The notes under the pieces are model-generated. The model had not been told where the DNA came from, did not search any database, and was given only the letters and a program-made list of their open reading frames with translations. A program made the position numbers and the translations under genes. From Prochlorococcus sp. AG-402-G06 (lineage in GTDB: Bacteria; Cyanobacteriota; Cyanobacteriia; PCC-6307; Cyanobiaceae), in NCBI GenBank assembly GCA_003277985.1, contig QCHR01000001.1, positions 62,001-126,000 on the forward strand: a DNA stretch of 64,000 bases, read 5' to 3'. Shown in pieces: positions 21,570 to 32,429 of the stretch (within the stretch, counting starts at the first letter, position 1; every line of letters starts with the position of its first letter).

Positions 21570-22256
21570 TCAGATAATCTTTATGAGCCCTTTATCCAGC
21601 ATTGAATTGATAGATGTTTGAATTTTTTTAGTTGTTGATGTTAAATCTTCTCTTTTCTTTGTTTTAGGGGGTTGAATTAATTCACCAACTCTTAAATTAA
21701 TAGAGACAAATCGGGGTAAAAGAGATCCTTTTGGGAAAGCTCTATGACTATTAATTATTGCCACAGGCAGAATAGGAGAGCCTGTCCTCGCTGCAAGAAG
21801 AGCCGCTCCTGCTTTTGGGTCATTAACTCTCCCATTTTCTTGTCTTGTTCCATCCAAAAACACACCCGTAGCCCAACCTTCTCTTAATCGATTAGATGCA
21901 TTTCTTATTGCCTCTCTATCTCCAACTCCCCTCTTAACTGGATAGGCACCACAAGCAGAAATTATGAATGACACTATGGGCACATTAAAAAGTTCAGATT
22001 TTGCCATGAATGCTACTGGTCTTCCCAATGCATGTCCCAAAATCGGCGGGTCCAAATGGGAGCCATGATTAGAAACAACAACAACTCCTCCTGTCTTCGG
22101 TAAATTCGAAATTCCTACTGTTTTACCTCTAAACAAAAAACGAAAAATCGGGAAAACTAATAAATAACTGACGCAAGCATAAACAAAACTTTGTCGAGGT
22201 ATATAATTCGGGATTTTTTCTACTCCCGTAACATCTTTAAATTGTTCCAAAATCAA
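21570..22256 (-). CDS. plsC: 1-acyl-sn-glycerol-3-phosphate acyltransferase
   Basis: VVVSNHGSHLDPPIL (HxxxxD) and FLDGTRQENGRV. Confidence 0.92.
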   Translation of the reverse strand: MILEQFKDVTGVEKIPNYIPRQSFVYACVSYLLVFPIFRFLFRGKTVGISNLPKTGGVVVVSNHGSHLDPPILGHALGRPVAFMAKSELFNVPIVSFIISACGAYPVKRGVGDREAIRNASNRLREGWATGVFLDGTRQENGRVNDPKAGAALLAARTGSPILPVAIINSHRAFPKGSLLPRFVSINLRVGELIQPPKTKKREDLTSTTKKIQTSINSMLDKGLIKII

Positions 22257-23149
22257 TAACCCAAATCACTTGCATGTGATATTTGACTAGCTAAGACCCC
22301 TTTCATTGCTCGTTTAGCGAGACCGCTAAGCACATTCCCTGGTCCAATCTCAACCATTGTTGTTATGCCTTCTTTTTGCATTACATCCATAGTCTCTCGC
22401 CACCTGACTCCAGTAGTCATTTGTTTTTTTAGGCGATCCTTCAATATGTCACCACTTAAAGTTGGGGTTGGATCAACATTACTAAGAACTGGAACTTGAG
22501 CATCTTGAAAAGTTACTTTATCGAGTTCTTCAGCAAAACTTGTAGATGCTTCAGACATAAATATGGAGTGAAAAGCACCTGAAACTTGTAAAGGAATTGC
22601 TCTTTTACATTTTAAATTATCAGCGACTTTCCTAACTGCTTCTGGTAATCCAGATAAAACAACTTGGGATTCACTATTGTCATTAGCTATTGCCGCTCCA
22701 TCAGTTTTCCTAATCAAATCATCTAATTCATTTCGATCAAACCCCAAAACAGCAATCATTGATCCTCCTCCTGCCGATGCCATCAATTCAGATCTTTTCT
22801 TCAAAAGTAATAACGCTGTCTTAGCATCTAAAACATCTGCTGCATAAAGACCAACTATTTCTCCGAGACTGTGGCCTGCAATTATTTGGGTTTCTCGTTT
22901 TTGTCTTTTTAAATCATCCACCAACAGTGACTCAACAACAAAAAGTGCAGGTTGGGTGTTTCTCGTATCGTTTAAATCATATATTTCTTCGTTTGGAACA
23001 CCTTCACCAGAACAAATTTTCCACAAATCTCTTCCAAGAATTTCTGAGGCCAATTCAAATCTATCTCTCGAACCAGGTAAATCTAGTAACGAATTAGCCA
23101 TGCCTAATTTTTGAGAGCCTTGACCAGGAAAGACCCAGGCAATAGTCAT
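22253..23149 (-). CDS. fabD: malonyl-CoA:ACP transacylase
   Basis: WVFPGQGSQKLGMA and IIAGHSLGEIVGLYAA (GHSxGE). Confidence 0.95.
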   Translation of the reverse strand: MTIAWVFPGQGSQKLGMANSLLDLPGSRDRFELASEILGRDLWKICSGEGVPNEEIYDLNDTRNTQPALFVVESLLVDDLKRQKRETQIIAGHSLGEIVGLYAADVLDAKTALLLLKKRSELMASAGGGSMIAVLGFDRNELDDLIRKTDGAAIANDNSESQVVLSGLPEAVRKVADNLKCKRAIPLQVSGAFHSIFMSEASTSFAEELDKVTFQDAQVPVLSNVDPTPTLSGDILKDRLKKQMTTGVRWRETMDVMQKEGITTMVEIGPGNVLSGLAKRAMKGVLASQISHASDLGY

Positions 23150-23176
23150 AATTTTTTAGATTAATTATTAAATAGC

Positions 23177-24193
23177 TTAATAGGGACCATGCCAATAAAA
23201 CAAAGCGGCTCCCCAACTCAAGCCAGCGCCAAATCCACTACAGGCTATCAAATCGCCTGATTTAATCCTGTGATCTCGTACTGCCTCATCAAGCATCAAT
23301 GGAATCGTTGCTGCAGAGGTATTTCCATAATGTTTCAAATTTGAAAGAACTTTTTCTGATGGTATTGAAAATCTCGAAGCTACAGCATCAAGAATTCTTT
23401 GATTAGCCTGATGCAATAGGAGCCAATCTATTTTTTCTGAATTAATTTGATATTTTTCTAATATTTCTCCAAGAATGATTGGAACTTCTTTAACTGCAAA
23501 CTTATAAACCTCCTTCCCCTCCATTTTAATTGGCAAATATTCCCCTTTTTGATAAGTAGCGCCTTGAACCAACTCTAAAAAAATATTTGATTGAGAGAGA
23601 TTTAAACAACCTCCTTTACTTCCATCAGACTTCAAATCATATCCAATCAAACCAGTTTCATTCCCAGATGTTTCAATAGCTACTGCTCCAGCTCCATCTC
23701 CAAACAAAACACAGGTCTTTCTGTCATCCCAATCCACCCATTTTGATAATTGATCTGCCCCAATCACAACAGCTCTTTTCATAGATCCAGAAGCTAAGTA
23801 TTGTGATGCAGTTACCAAAGCAAATAAGAAACCACTACAAGCAGCAGTCAAATCAAAAGCGACTGCATTCGAAGCTCCTAAATTTGATTGAATTTTAGGT
23901 GCTGAGCCAAATAAATCTTCCGGAGTAGATGTTGCAAGAATTATCAAATCTATAGTTTTCACATCCCAATTAGCCATTTTGACAGCATTAAGTGCTGCTT
24001 CAGTAGCCAAGTCAATCAGAGACTCATTTTCTCCAATAACCCTTCTTTCGCCAATACCAGTTCTACTTTGAATCCATTCATCATTAGTATCCACTCTCTG
24101 ACCAAGTTGATCATTATTGATTACCTTTTGAGGTGTGGCGCTTCCGCACCCTACAAAAGATATTGACGAGTCACATTGAGAATTTCTAATCAA
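23177..24193 (-). CDS. fabH: 3-oxoacyl-ACP synthase III
   Basis: DLTAACSGFLFAL (active Cys), LLLHQANQRILDAV, HYGNTSAATIPLML. Confidence 0.96.
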   Translation of the reverse strand: MIRNSQCDSSISFVGCGSATPQKVINNDQLGQRVDTNDEWIQSRTGIGERRVIGENESLIDLATEAALNAVKMANWDVKTIDLIILATSTPEDLFGSAPKIQSNLGASNAVAFDLTAACSGFLFALVTASQYLASGSMKRAVVIGADQLSKWVDWDDRKTCVLFGDGAGAVAIETSGNETGLIGYDLKSDGSKGGCLNLSQSNIFLELVQGATYQKGEYLPIKMEGKEVYKFAVKEVPIILGEILEKYQINSEKIDWLLLHQANQRILDAVASRFSIPSEKVLSNLKHYGNTSAATIPLMLDEAVRDHRIKSGDLIACSGFGAGLSWGAALFYWHGPY

Positions 24194-24246
24194 ATCTAAA
24201 AAAAGCCCTCATTTCATAAGTCAATCACATGGTAGGACAGTTCCCA

Positions 24247-25569
24247 TCAGACATTTAAAACATCTGTTTTATTTAAATCTGCTAAATCATCCATGACTCC
24301 ATGGCTTGCAGCAGAATGAACAACTCTTAAAGCACTCAAAACAGATAAAGCTTTGCTTCCACCGTGACCAATAACACAAATTCCATTAATTCCAAGAAGC
24401 AAAGCTCCTCCATGTTCAGCATGATCTAGACGTTTCTTTATTCGTTTCAAATTATTTCTTAAAAAAGCAGAACCAACTTTGCCTCTTCTTCCTCTTGGCA
24501 ACTCAGCTCTCAAAACTCCCAAAAGAACACTTCCAACTGACTCTAGAAATTTCAGCAAAACGTTTCCTGTAAATCCGTCACAAACCACAACATCAAAATC
24601 GCCTGATAAAACATCTCGTCCTTCACAATTTCCGTAAAAGCAAAAACGTTCTTCTTCGTTTAAAAGTTTGTAAGTTGCTAAAGAAAGATCGTTACCCTTA
24701 CAGGATTCTTCGCCAATGTTCAATAATCCTATTCTTGGCTTATCTACCTGCAACACATCTCGGCAATAGATATTTCCAAGAAGAGCAAATTGATGCAAGT
24801 AGGTTGGTTTACAATCCATATTTGCTCCAACGTCTAAAACCAAAACTGGTTGACCAGGATCTTTAGTTGGGAATAATGCTCCAATTGCTGGACGATCAAT
24901 TCCTTTTAAACGTCCTAACTTGAATATTGCTGAGGCCATCATTGCTCCAGAGTTCCCAGCGGAATAAACACCCATAGCTTTGCCTTCTTTAACCAATTTC
25001 ATTGCAATATTTATGCTCGCATCTTTTTTTTTGCGAACCGTAGTTGCTTCTTCATCCATGCCAACTGAAAGACCACTTGGAATTAATTCGAAATTTCCAT
25101 CATCTATAGCTTTGTGAAGAGATTCTTCTAAGCCAAATTCAATGGCTGCTTTTTCTACTTTTTCAATTTCACCAACAAATTTAATTTTCAATGGAAGTAA
25201 TGACAAAGATTTCAAACACCCATCAAGAATTGCTCCAGGTGCAAAATCTCCTCCCATTCCATCGACAGCAACCCAAATCCTTTCAGAATGATGAATTTCA
25301 TTTTTCTCATGTGTATTTGCTCCACCTTGCAACCTCCTAAGAGGATCAAAAACAAATGGTTCTAATGTACTCCTAGCAATTGAACCAGCACTAGTAACAA
25401 CAGAACCAGCATTAGAAACAACTGTTCCAGCAACATTGCCTGCTGCTGTCGCGGAGCTTGTTGCGGTGTCAACAAGACTTGTAACAGCAGAGTTTCGGCG
25501 ATACCAAATAACTAATCGTCTAATTGCCTTAGAACGATTTGTTTTTATATTTAGGTGATTTTTTTCCAC
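24247..25569 (-). CDS. plsX: phosphate acyltransferase PlsX with about 96-aa N-terminal extension
   Basis: VAVDGMGGDFAPGAILDG core, YSAGNSGAMMASAIF, VCDGFTGNVLLK; preceded by a low-complexity segment. Confidence 0.94.
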   Translation of the reverse strand: MEKNHLNIKTNRSKAIRRLVIWYRRNSAVTSLVDTATSSATAAGNVAGTVVSNAGSVVTSAGSIARSTLEPFVFDPLRRLQGGANTHEKNEIHHSERIWVAVDGMGGDFAPGAILDGCLKSLSLLPLKIKFVGEIEKVEKAAIEFGLEESLHKAIDDGNFELIPSGLSVGMDEEATTVRKKKDASINIAMKLVKEGKAMGVYSAGNSGAMMASAIFKLGRLKGIDRPAIGALFPTKDPGQPVLVLDVGANMDCKPTYLHQFALLGNIYCRDVLQVDKPRIGLLNIGEESCKGNDLSLATYKLLNEEERFCFYGNCEGRDVLSGDFDVVVCDGFTGNVLLKFLESVGSVLLGVLRAELPRGRRGKVGSAFLRNNLKRIKKRLDHAEHGGALLLGINGICVIGHGGSKALSVLSALRVVHSAASHGVMDDLADLNKTDVLNV

Positions 25570-25573
25570 TGAT

Positions 25574-26320
25574 TTATGATCCTTCAGGAATCATAGAATC
25601 AACAATTCTTTGAAAAAGATAGCCTGTTCCTCTTGCCGTAAGAATTAGTTCTGGATTTGCAGGATCATCCTCAAGTTTTGATCTCAGTCTAGAAATATGA
25701 ACATCCACTACTCTTGTATCAACATGTCTTTCAGGTGTATATCCCCAAACTTCTTTCAAAATCTCACCTCGGCTAAATGGTTCTCCTGAACGACTGACCA
25801 ATAGTTCTAAAAGACTAAATTCCATTCCAGTTAATCTAATTCGTTCATCATTTCTATAAACCTGACGTTTATTTGTATCAATCTTTAAATTCATAACCGC
25901 AATCACACCTGAATTAGGTAATCCTGCTATTTGTTCCTTTTCTACTCTTCTTAAGACACATCTAATCCTCGCTTCTAATTCTTTTGGGCTAAATGGTTTA
26001 ACAACATAATCATCAGCCCCAAGCTCTAGGCCAGTAATTCTATCTGCAACATCTCCCAATGCTGTCAGCATGACTATTGGAACATCTGATTCCTTTCGTA
26101 GTTCCTGGCAAACCCCATAGCCATCCAATTTAGGCATCATGACATCAAGCACAACCAAATCAGGCTCACAATTCCTGAAAAGATCCAATGCCTCATTTCC
26201 ATCACAAGCAGTAACTACCTGATACCCAATCATGGATAGGCGAGTTTCTAGGATCCTCCTAATACTTGCCTCATCATCAGCTACGAGGATGGTTTCCTTT
26301 GAGGGACTTGTGGCCGTCAT
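25574..26320 (-). CDS. rpaB: OmpR-type response regulator RpaB
   Basis: ILVADDEASIRRILETRLSMIGYQVVTACDGNEALDLF...MLTALGDVADRITGLELGADDYVVKPFSPKELEARIR matches RpaB. Confidence 0.93.
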   Translation of the reverse strand: MTATSPSKETILVADDEASIRRILETRLSMIGYQVVTACDGNEALDLFRNCEPDLVVLDVMMPKLDGYGVCQELRKESDVPIVMLTALGDVADRITGLELGADDYVVKPFSPKELEARIRCVLRRVEKEQIAGLPNSGVIAVMNLKIDTNKRQVYRNDERIRLTGMEFSLLELLVSRSGEPFSRGEILKEVWGYTPERHVDTRVVDVHISRLRSKLEDDPANPELILTARGTGYLFQRIVDSMIPEGS

Positions 26321-26427
26321 TTGTTCTTTAGCTTTGGCGGCTGCGACAAGATCTTAAGTGAAGGTTCACCAACATTTTAAGATCATTATCTTTATTCAAC
26401 TACAGCCAACTTCCTTTTTACAACTAA

Positions 26428-27807
26428 GTGTCTCGTTCTGTCTCTATTTATGTCTGTCAAAGTTGCGGTGCTCAAACAAGGCAATTCTTTGGCCGCTGCA
26501 ACAATTGTGGAGAATGGAACTCAATAATAGAAGAAAAAATTAATCAAAAATCAGAGAAATCTAGTTACAAAAAGTTTAATTCTCCCAATGAGAGATCTCC
26601 TTATCGTTCAGAACTAATAAGCCAGACAAAAAACCAAATCATTGATCGTATCCCAAGTGGATATAAAGAATTAGACAGGGTGCTTGGAGGTGGCTTAGTA
26701 CCTGGATCACTTGTATTAATTGGTGGAGACCCAGGAATTGGCAAAAGCACTCTCATTTTGCAAAGTGCGACTGCAATGGCTCATCAAAGATCAGTACTTT
26801 ATGTGGCTGCCGAAGAATCTGCTCAACAAGTAAAGCTCAGATGGAATCGAATTGAAGATTCTGAATCCAATCTTCATTTACTAGCAGAAACAGATCTAGA
26901 GCTAGTTATGAAAGAGCTTGATTATTTGAAGCCTGAAGTAGCAGTAATTGATAGCATTCAAGCTTTACATGATCAAAACTTATCAAGTTCGCCTGGCTCA
27001 GTTGCTCAAGTTAGAGAATGTTCTGCTGCTTTGCAGCAGATTGCTAAACGAGAAAACATATCCCTTTTAATCATCGGGCACGTAACGAAAGATGGAATGT
27101 TAGCCGGACCAAAAGTTCTAGAGCATCTTGTGGATGCAGTACTTACTTTTGAAGGCGATCGCTTTGCTTCTCACAGACTTCTAAGAGGGGTGAAAAATCG
27201 ATTTGGTGCTACATCTGAGCTCGGAGTCTTTGAGATGCAAGCAGATGGATTATCTGAGGTAACTAATCCAAGCGAATTATTTTTAAGCAAAACCTCTGCA
27301 CCTGGAATTTCAACAATTGTTACCTGTGAAGGGACAAGACCATTAGCGATAGATATACAAGCACTTTTAAATCCCACTAGCTATGCAAGTCCAAGAAGAA
27401 CCACCACTGGAGTCGAAATAAACAGGCTTCATCAAATCTTGGCAGTTCTAGAAAAAAATATGAATCTCTCACTCTCAAGATTCGACTGTTACTTAGCTGT
27501 AGCTGGGGGATTAGAAGTAGAAGAACCAGGAGCCGATCTTGGAATAGCCGCTGCAATAGTTTCAAGCTTTAAAGATATTGAACTGGAAGAAGGTGTTGTT
27601 TTCATCGGAGAAATAGGTCTAGCAGGTCAATTAAGATTAGTAAGACAAATGCAACAACGAATTAATGAAGTTATAAGACTTGGATACAAGACATTAATTA
27701 TCCCAGAAGGTATTGATACAAGTGAGTTTGAAACAAATAAAAAATTTAAAATATTAAAAGCTTCTAATATTAATCAAGCTTTAATCTATGCTTTAAATAA
27801 TAGTTAA
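26428..27807 (+). CDS. radA: DNA repair protein RadA/Sms
   Basis: N-terminal zinc finger CQSCGAQTRQFFGRCNNCGEWNS, Walker A GGDPGIGKS, KNRFG motif. Confidence 0.96.
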   Translation: MSRSVSIYVCQSCGAQTRQFFGRCNNCGEWNSIIEEKINQKSEKSSYKKFNSPNERSPYRSELISQTKNQIIDRIPSGYKELDRVLGGGLVPGSLVLIGGDPGIGKSTLILQSATAMAHQRSVLYVAAEESAQQVKLRWNRIEDSESNLHLLAETDLELVMKELDYLKPEVAVIDSIQALHDQNLSSSPGSVAQVRECSAALQQIAKRENISLLIIGHVTKDGMLAGPKVLEHLVDAVLTFEGDRFASHRLLRGVKNRFGATSELGVFEMQADGLSEVTNPSELFLSKTSAPGISTIVTCEGTRPLAIDIQALLNPTSYASPRRTTTGVEINRLHQILAVLEKNMNLSLSRFDCYLAVAGGLEVEEPGADLGIAAAIVSSFKDIELEEGVVFIGEIGLAGQLRLVRQMQQRINEVIRLGYKTLIIPEGIDTSEFETNKKFKILKASNINQALIYALNNS

Positions 27808-27822
27808 ACCAAGTTTAATTAC

Positions 27823-28344
27823 TTACAAGTAAACATCTACATTTCCTCTACCTGTAGTTTTAAGCCAATTCTCAATATCTAAATATCCTCCTGGATATAA
27901 ACGAACAGCTTTACTCCAAACTTCAGCTGCCTGATCGAACCAGATATCACCCTCATCTTGATTGCCATTTCTTTGAGCCATTCTTCCTCTTTTTTCGTAT
28001 ATTAAACCCATGTTTTTTAAGCAAGATGGCTGTTTAGGATTTTGACCCAAAGCTTTTTTGTATGTATTTAGTGCTTTCTCTTCATCTCCATTACTCATAT
28101 AAATTATTGCCATGTTTTTTAATGTTTCTCCTCTATCAACTTGATTATCCTCAAGTTTTAAGCTCTCCTCGTAATACTCAAGAGCTTCTGAGTAATCACC
28201 ATCATTTTGAGCTGCCAAACCTTTTCGGTAATAGAGATAGGCTTCTTTCTCTTTTGAGGCTATTGGCATCACTTTCACTATCCCCTCAGCCATCTTCGTA
28301 AAGGCCTTATCAAGAAAATTGTCTTTGTTTTGACTTCTAGGCAC
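27823..28344 (-). CDS. ycf3: photosystem I assembly protein Ycf3 (TPR)
   Basis: [35 protein letters not shown]... typical Ycf3. Confidence 0.94.
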   Translation of the reverse strand: MPRSQNKDNFLDKAFTKMAEGIVKVMPIASKEKEAYLYYRKGLAAQNDGDYSEALEYYEESLKLEDNQVDRGETLKNMAIIYMSNGDEEKALNTYKKALGQNPKQPSCLKNMGLIYEKRGRMAQRNGNQDEGDIWFDQAAEVWSKAVRLYPGGYLDIENWLKTTGRGNVDVYL

Positions 28345-28505
28345 AATTGAAACACTACCAATAGATATGATTATATCTTGCCTGGAAATAGAAAAAATGT
28401 TTAGAAATAATGAAACTAATTTTTATGTATTAATAAATTATTAAATGAATGCAACATGCTTTTTATTTATTAAATTTAGAATAAGTACCCAAAGTTTATA
28501 TTCCC

Positions 28506-30836
28506 TTGAGCAACAAAAAGATTGCCCAAAGCAAAAATTCTATTTTGCTTGATGTAGATGGAATGAAGTGCGGAAGTTGTGTAGGGACAGTTGAAAAAAT
28601 ACTTAAAAGCCATCCAAACATAAACAATGCAAGCGTTAATTTAGTTACTAAAACGGCTTTTATAGAAATTAAAGAGCCTAATAATTCCTTATCTGATGTA
28701 ATCCAAACTCTTACATCCAAGGGTTTTCCATCAAGGGAAAGACCTGATCAAACAACTATAAAAAATGCCGAATTCGAGACAAGTGAGAATCAAAATCTAT
28801 GGAACCATTGGAAACAACTAATAATCGCCACTTCATTACTAATCCTCTCTGGATTTGGTCATTTAGTAGAGGGGCAACAAATATCTTTTCCACTTATTGG
28901 CTCATTACCTTTTCATGCTGCACTCGCAACATATGCTTTACTCGGCCCAGGCAAAGCAATCCTAAAAGCAGGTTTTAAGTCAGCAATCATGCTTACACCA
29001 ACTATGGACACCCTAGTCAGCCTTGGTGTGATGAGTGCTTATCTGGCAAGCATAATTGCCCTGATTTGGCCAACAGTTGGGTGGCCATGTTTTTTCAATG
29101 AGCCGGTAATGCTGCTTGGATTTGTTTTATTGGGACGTTTTTTGGAAGAAAGAGCACGAGTAAACACAGGCACTGCATTAAAAGAATTAGCCAAATTACA
29201 ACCCGAAACAGCCAATCTCATTTTAGAAAACAATGAAATTCGTGAAATCAGAATAGGTGCCCTAAGACCAGGTGAAAAAATTCAGTTATTAGCGGGAGAT
29301 AGAATCCCGGTCGATGGTATGGTTATCAAAGGGAATTCGGCCATCGATGTTTCAAGTTTAACTGGTGAATCTTTACCAATAGAAGCAACACCAGGCGTCG
29401 AGCTTCCTTCTGGCAGCCTAAATTTAGAATCAACAATTATTTTAGAAGTTCAAAAAATAGGATCTGATACTGCAATAGCAAAAATAATAAGTTTGGTTGA
29501 AGAAGCCCAAGCTAGAAAAGCACCAATTCAGGGATTAGCAGACAAGGTAGCAGGCATATTCTGCTATGGGGTCACAACTCTTGCTTTAGTGACTTTTCTT
29601 TTTTGGTGGAAAATAGGTACGAGGATATGGCCAGAAGTTTTAGAAGTTTCTAATACAGGTTTCATGCAAAGCCATCATTTACATGATCATTTCCTTAATA
29701 CACCTCAAACACCTCTTGGGCTGTCATTTCAATTATCAATAGCTGTTTTAGTTGTGGCATGTCCATGTGCTCTGGGACTTGCCACCCCAACTGTAATAAC
29801 AGTTGCATCTGGGGAAGCTGCTAAACGTGGATGGCTTTTCAAAGGTGGCGATGTCATAGAAATGGCATCAAAAATAAATCAAATTATTTTTGATAAAACA
29901 GGCACACTCACAATTGGAAGACCTCTAGTTGTTGGCTCCTGGGAAAACAAAGAATCAGAAAGAAATATTATGCTCAAATTGGCGGCAAGCATAGAACAAG
30001 ATAGTCGGCACCCTTTGGCCCTAGCAATTATTCAAGAAGCGCATAAAAAAGAAATTCAACTAGAAAAAGTATCCAAATCAATTACATATCCAGGTAAAGG
30101 CTTAGCTGGCAAAATTAATAATTTAGAAGGACTGATCAGAGTCGGAACTCCTGAATGGATAAAAAGCGAAGGAATTGAATGGAATGAAATGATTGAAACA
30201 AATTTCAAGCTTTCGAAAAGAAAAGCGCAATCAATAGTTGCTGTAGCTTTGAAGAACAAATTATTAGGTTTTTTCTTGATTGATGACCAATTAAGAAAAG
30301 ATGCTTTCCTTTCAATTAATAAATTACGGGAAAGAGGTTTTTCATTAAGTTTGTTCAGTGGTGATAGGGATTCTGCCGTTTTATCTTTAGGAGAAAAATT
30401 GGGATTTAGTACAAAACAAATTGCATGGCAAATGTTACCTTCAGACAAGCTAACTAAGTTGAACTTATTAAAAAATAATGGTTTAGTTGCGATGATAGGT
30501 GATGGAATTAATGATGCGCCAGCTCTTGCCGCAGCTGACTTGGGCGTAGCAATAGGAACAGGAACTCAAATCGCACAAGATTCAGCTGATCTTGTTCTGC
30601 TTGGAGAAAACTTGGAAGCTCTGCCAAATGCTTTACAGCTTTCAAAACAAGCAATGCTCAAAATAAAACAAAACCTTGCATGGGCATTTGGATACAACTT
30701 AATTGCTTTACCAATCGCCGCAGGATTACTTCTACCGTCGTCTGGTTTATTACTTTCTCCTCCTTTGGCGGCTTTACTTATGGCTTTGAGCTCTATAAGT
30801 GTTGTATTTAATGCTTTATCTTTGAAGTCAAAATGA
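28506..30836 (+). CDS. P1B-type heavy-metal (copper) transporting ATPase
   Basis: TTG start; GMKCGSC metal-binding domain, VACPCALGLATPT, FDKTGTLT, MIGDGINDAPALAAADLG. Confidence 0.95.
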   Translation: MSNKKIAQSKNSILLDVDGMKCGSCVGTVEKILKSHPNINNASVNLVTKTAFIEIKEPNNSLSDVIQTLTSKGFPSRERPDQTTIKNAEFETSENQNLWNHWKQLIIATSLLILSGFGHLVEGQQISFPLIGSLPFHAALATYALLGPGKAILKAGFKSAIMLTPTMDTLVSLGVMSAYLASIIALIWPTVGWPCFFNEPVMLLGFVLLGRFLEERARVNTGTALKELAKLQPETANLILENNEIREIRIGALRPGEKIQLLAGDRIPVDGMVIKGNSAIDVSSLTGESLPIEATPGVELPSGSLNLESTIILEVQKIGSDTAIAKIISLVEEAQARKAPIQGLADKVAGIFCYGVTTLALVTFLFWWKIGTRIWPEVLEVSNTGFMQSHHLHDHFLNTPQTPLGLSFQLSIAVLVVACPCALGLATPTVITVASGEAAKRGWLFKGGDVIEMASKINQIIFDKTGTLTIGRPLVVGSWENKESERNIMLKLAASIEQDSRHPLALAIIQEAHKKEIQLEKVSKSITYPGKGLAGKINNLEGLIRVGTPEWIKSEGIEWNEMIETNFKLSKRKAQSIVAVALKNKLLGFFLIDDQLRKDAFLSINKLRERGFSLSLFSGDRDSAVLSLGEKLGFSTKQIAWQMLPSDKLTKLNLLKNNGLVAMIGDGINDAPALAAADLGVAIGTGTQIAQDSADLVLLGENLEALPNALQLSKQAMLKIKQNLAWAFGYNLIALPIAAGLLLPSSGLLLSPPLAALLMALSSISVVFNALSLKSK

Positions 30837-31468
30837 AAGGAAAATTTATTGTTTTTGAGGGTATTGATGGCTCTGGGAAAACCACTCAAATCAATGAATT
30901 ATCAAAATGGCTGATGGAAACTGATCTGATTCCTGAAAAAAATCAATTAGTTATCACTAGAGAACCAGGAGGGACTGAATTAGGAAAATCCATAAGATCA
31001 CTTCTCCTAGATACCTCTAAAGAAAAAAGCCCAGATTCTATTACTGAGCTTTTGCTCTATGCTGCAGATAGATCAGAGCATGTAAATAAGATTATTCGTC
31101 CAACTTTAAATAAAGGTGATTGGGTAATAAGCGATAGATTTTGTGGGTCCACAGTTGCTTACCAAGGTTATGGAAGGAAATTAGATATAAAATTAATTAA
31201 AGATCTAGAAACTATTGCCACAGAGGGAATTTCTCCCGACATCACATTTCTACTAGACATACCTGTTGAAGAAAGTATAAAAAGAAGAATAAATAGAAAA
31301 GATGATCGAATAGAACAAGAAGGTAGAGAATTTTTATCAAATGTTTGTCTTGGCTTTGAAGAATTATGCGAGGACAGTAGATGGAAAAAAATATCTGCAA
31401 TTAACTCTATAAAAAACATCAAATCAGAGATTCAATCTGAGATAAAGAAGTTAATAAAAAACGAATAA
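30833..31468 (+). CDS. tmk: thymidylate kinase
   Basis: FIVFEGIDGSGKTTQ, TREPGGTELG, DRFCGSTVAYQGYGR. Confidence 0.95.
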   Translation: MKGKFIVFEGIDGSGKTTQINELSKWLMETDLIPEKNQLVITREPGGTELGKSIRSLLLDTSKEKSPDSITELLLYAADRSEHVNKIIRPTLNKGDWVISDRFCGSTVAYQGYGRKLDIKLIKDLETIATEGISPDITFLLDIPVEESIKRRINRKDDRIEQEGREFLSNVCLGFEELCEDSRWKKISAINSIKNIKSEIQSEIKKLIKNE

Positions 31469-31469
31469 A

Positions 31470-32429
31470 ATGGATGATTTTGAAAATATTTATGGGCAAG
31501 ATTTAGCAATTGAAATTTTAAAGTCTGCTATTTCAAAAAAACATATTTCTCCTGCCTATTTATTCTCTGGACCAGCAGGAGTTGGAAGAAAAAAAACTGC
31601 TAAAATTTTTATTAAAGCTATTCTTGATAGGCATTTAGATAAAGAAATTACAAAAAGAAAAATAGAAAATAATAATCATCCTGACTTATTGTGGATAGAA
31701 CCATCTTATATCTTACAAGGTAAAAGTATTTCTCAGAGGCAAGCAAAAGCTGAGAGTTTAAGCATGAAATCACCTCCGCAAATAAGGCTAAATCAAATAA
31801 AAGAGATAATAGAATTTCTTGGGAAAAAGCCATTTGAATCAGAAAGAAGCATAGTGATAATTGAAGATATTGAAAGAATAAATGAATCGGCATCAAATGC
31901 ATTATTAAAAACTCTTGAAGAGACAAATACAGGATTATTTATTCTTATCACTCAAAGACCAGAGAAATTATTATCAACCATTAGATCGAGATGCCAGATA
32001 GTCCCCTTTATTCGCTTGAATGATCATGTAGTGAAAACAATTATTAATAAATTAGAAAATGTCAAAGAGATAGATGATATTCCTACTGACAAAATTAGAG
32101 AATTAATCGATTTCTCAAATGGATCTCCTGGTCAATATCTCATTAATCTTGAAAACTGGTTATCTATCTCAAGTCCATTAAGACAAAAGCTAGAAATCCA
32201 ATTAACTAGTCAAATTGAGTTATTACAATTAGCCAAGGAAATTACTAATGAAATGAACATAGAACAACAACTTTGGTTTATTGATTTTCAACAAAATAAG
32301 TCTTGGATAAAAGAAAGAAATTCAAATAAGGTTAAAAAACTCGAAGAGCTAAGAAAGCAAATTTTAAAGTATGTGCAACCGCGACTTGCTTGGGAAGTAA
32401 CTTTATTAGAAATAAACTTGCTCGATTAA
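31470..32429 (+). CDS. holB: DNA polymerase III delta-prime subunit
   Basis: [41 protein letters not shown]. Confidence 0.88.
   Translation: MDDFENIYGQDLAIEILKSAISKKHISPAYLFSGPAGVGRKKTAKIFIKAILDRHLDKEITKRKIENNNHPDLLWIEPSYILQGKSISQRQAKAESLSMKSPPQIRLNQIKEIIEFLGKKPFESERSIVIIEDIERINESASNALLKTLEETNTGLFILITQRPEKLLSTIRSRCQIVPFIRLNDHVVKTIINKLENVKEIDDIPTDKIRELIDFSNGSPGQYLINLENWLSISSPLRQKLEIQLTSQIELLQLAKEITNEMNIEQQLWFIDFQQNKSWIKERNSNKVKKLEELRKQILKYVQPRLAWEVTLLEINLLD

Noticed and set aside
30056-30448. 130-aa minus ORF antisense to the P-type ATPase
   Set aside because: Shadow ORF opposite a strongly supported ATPase gene.
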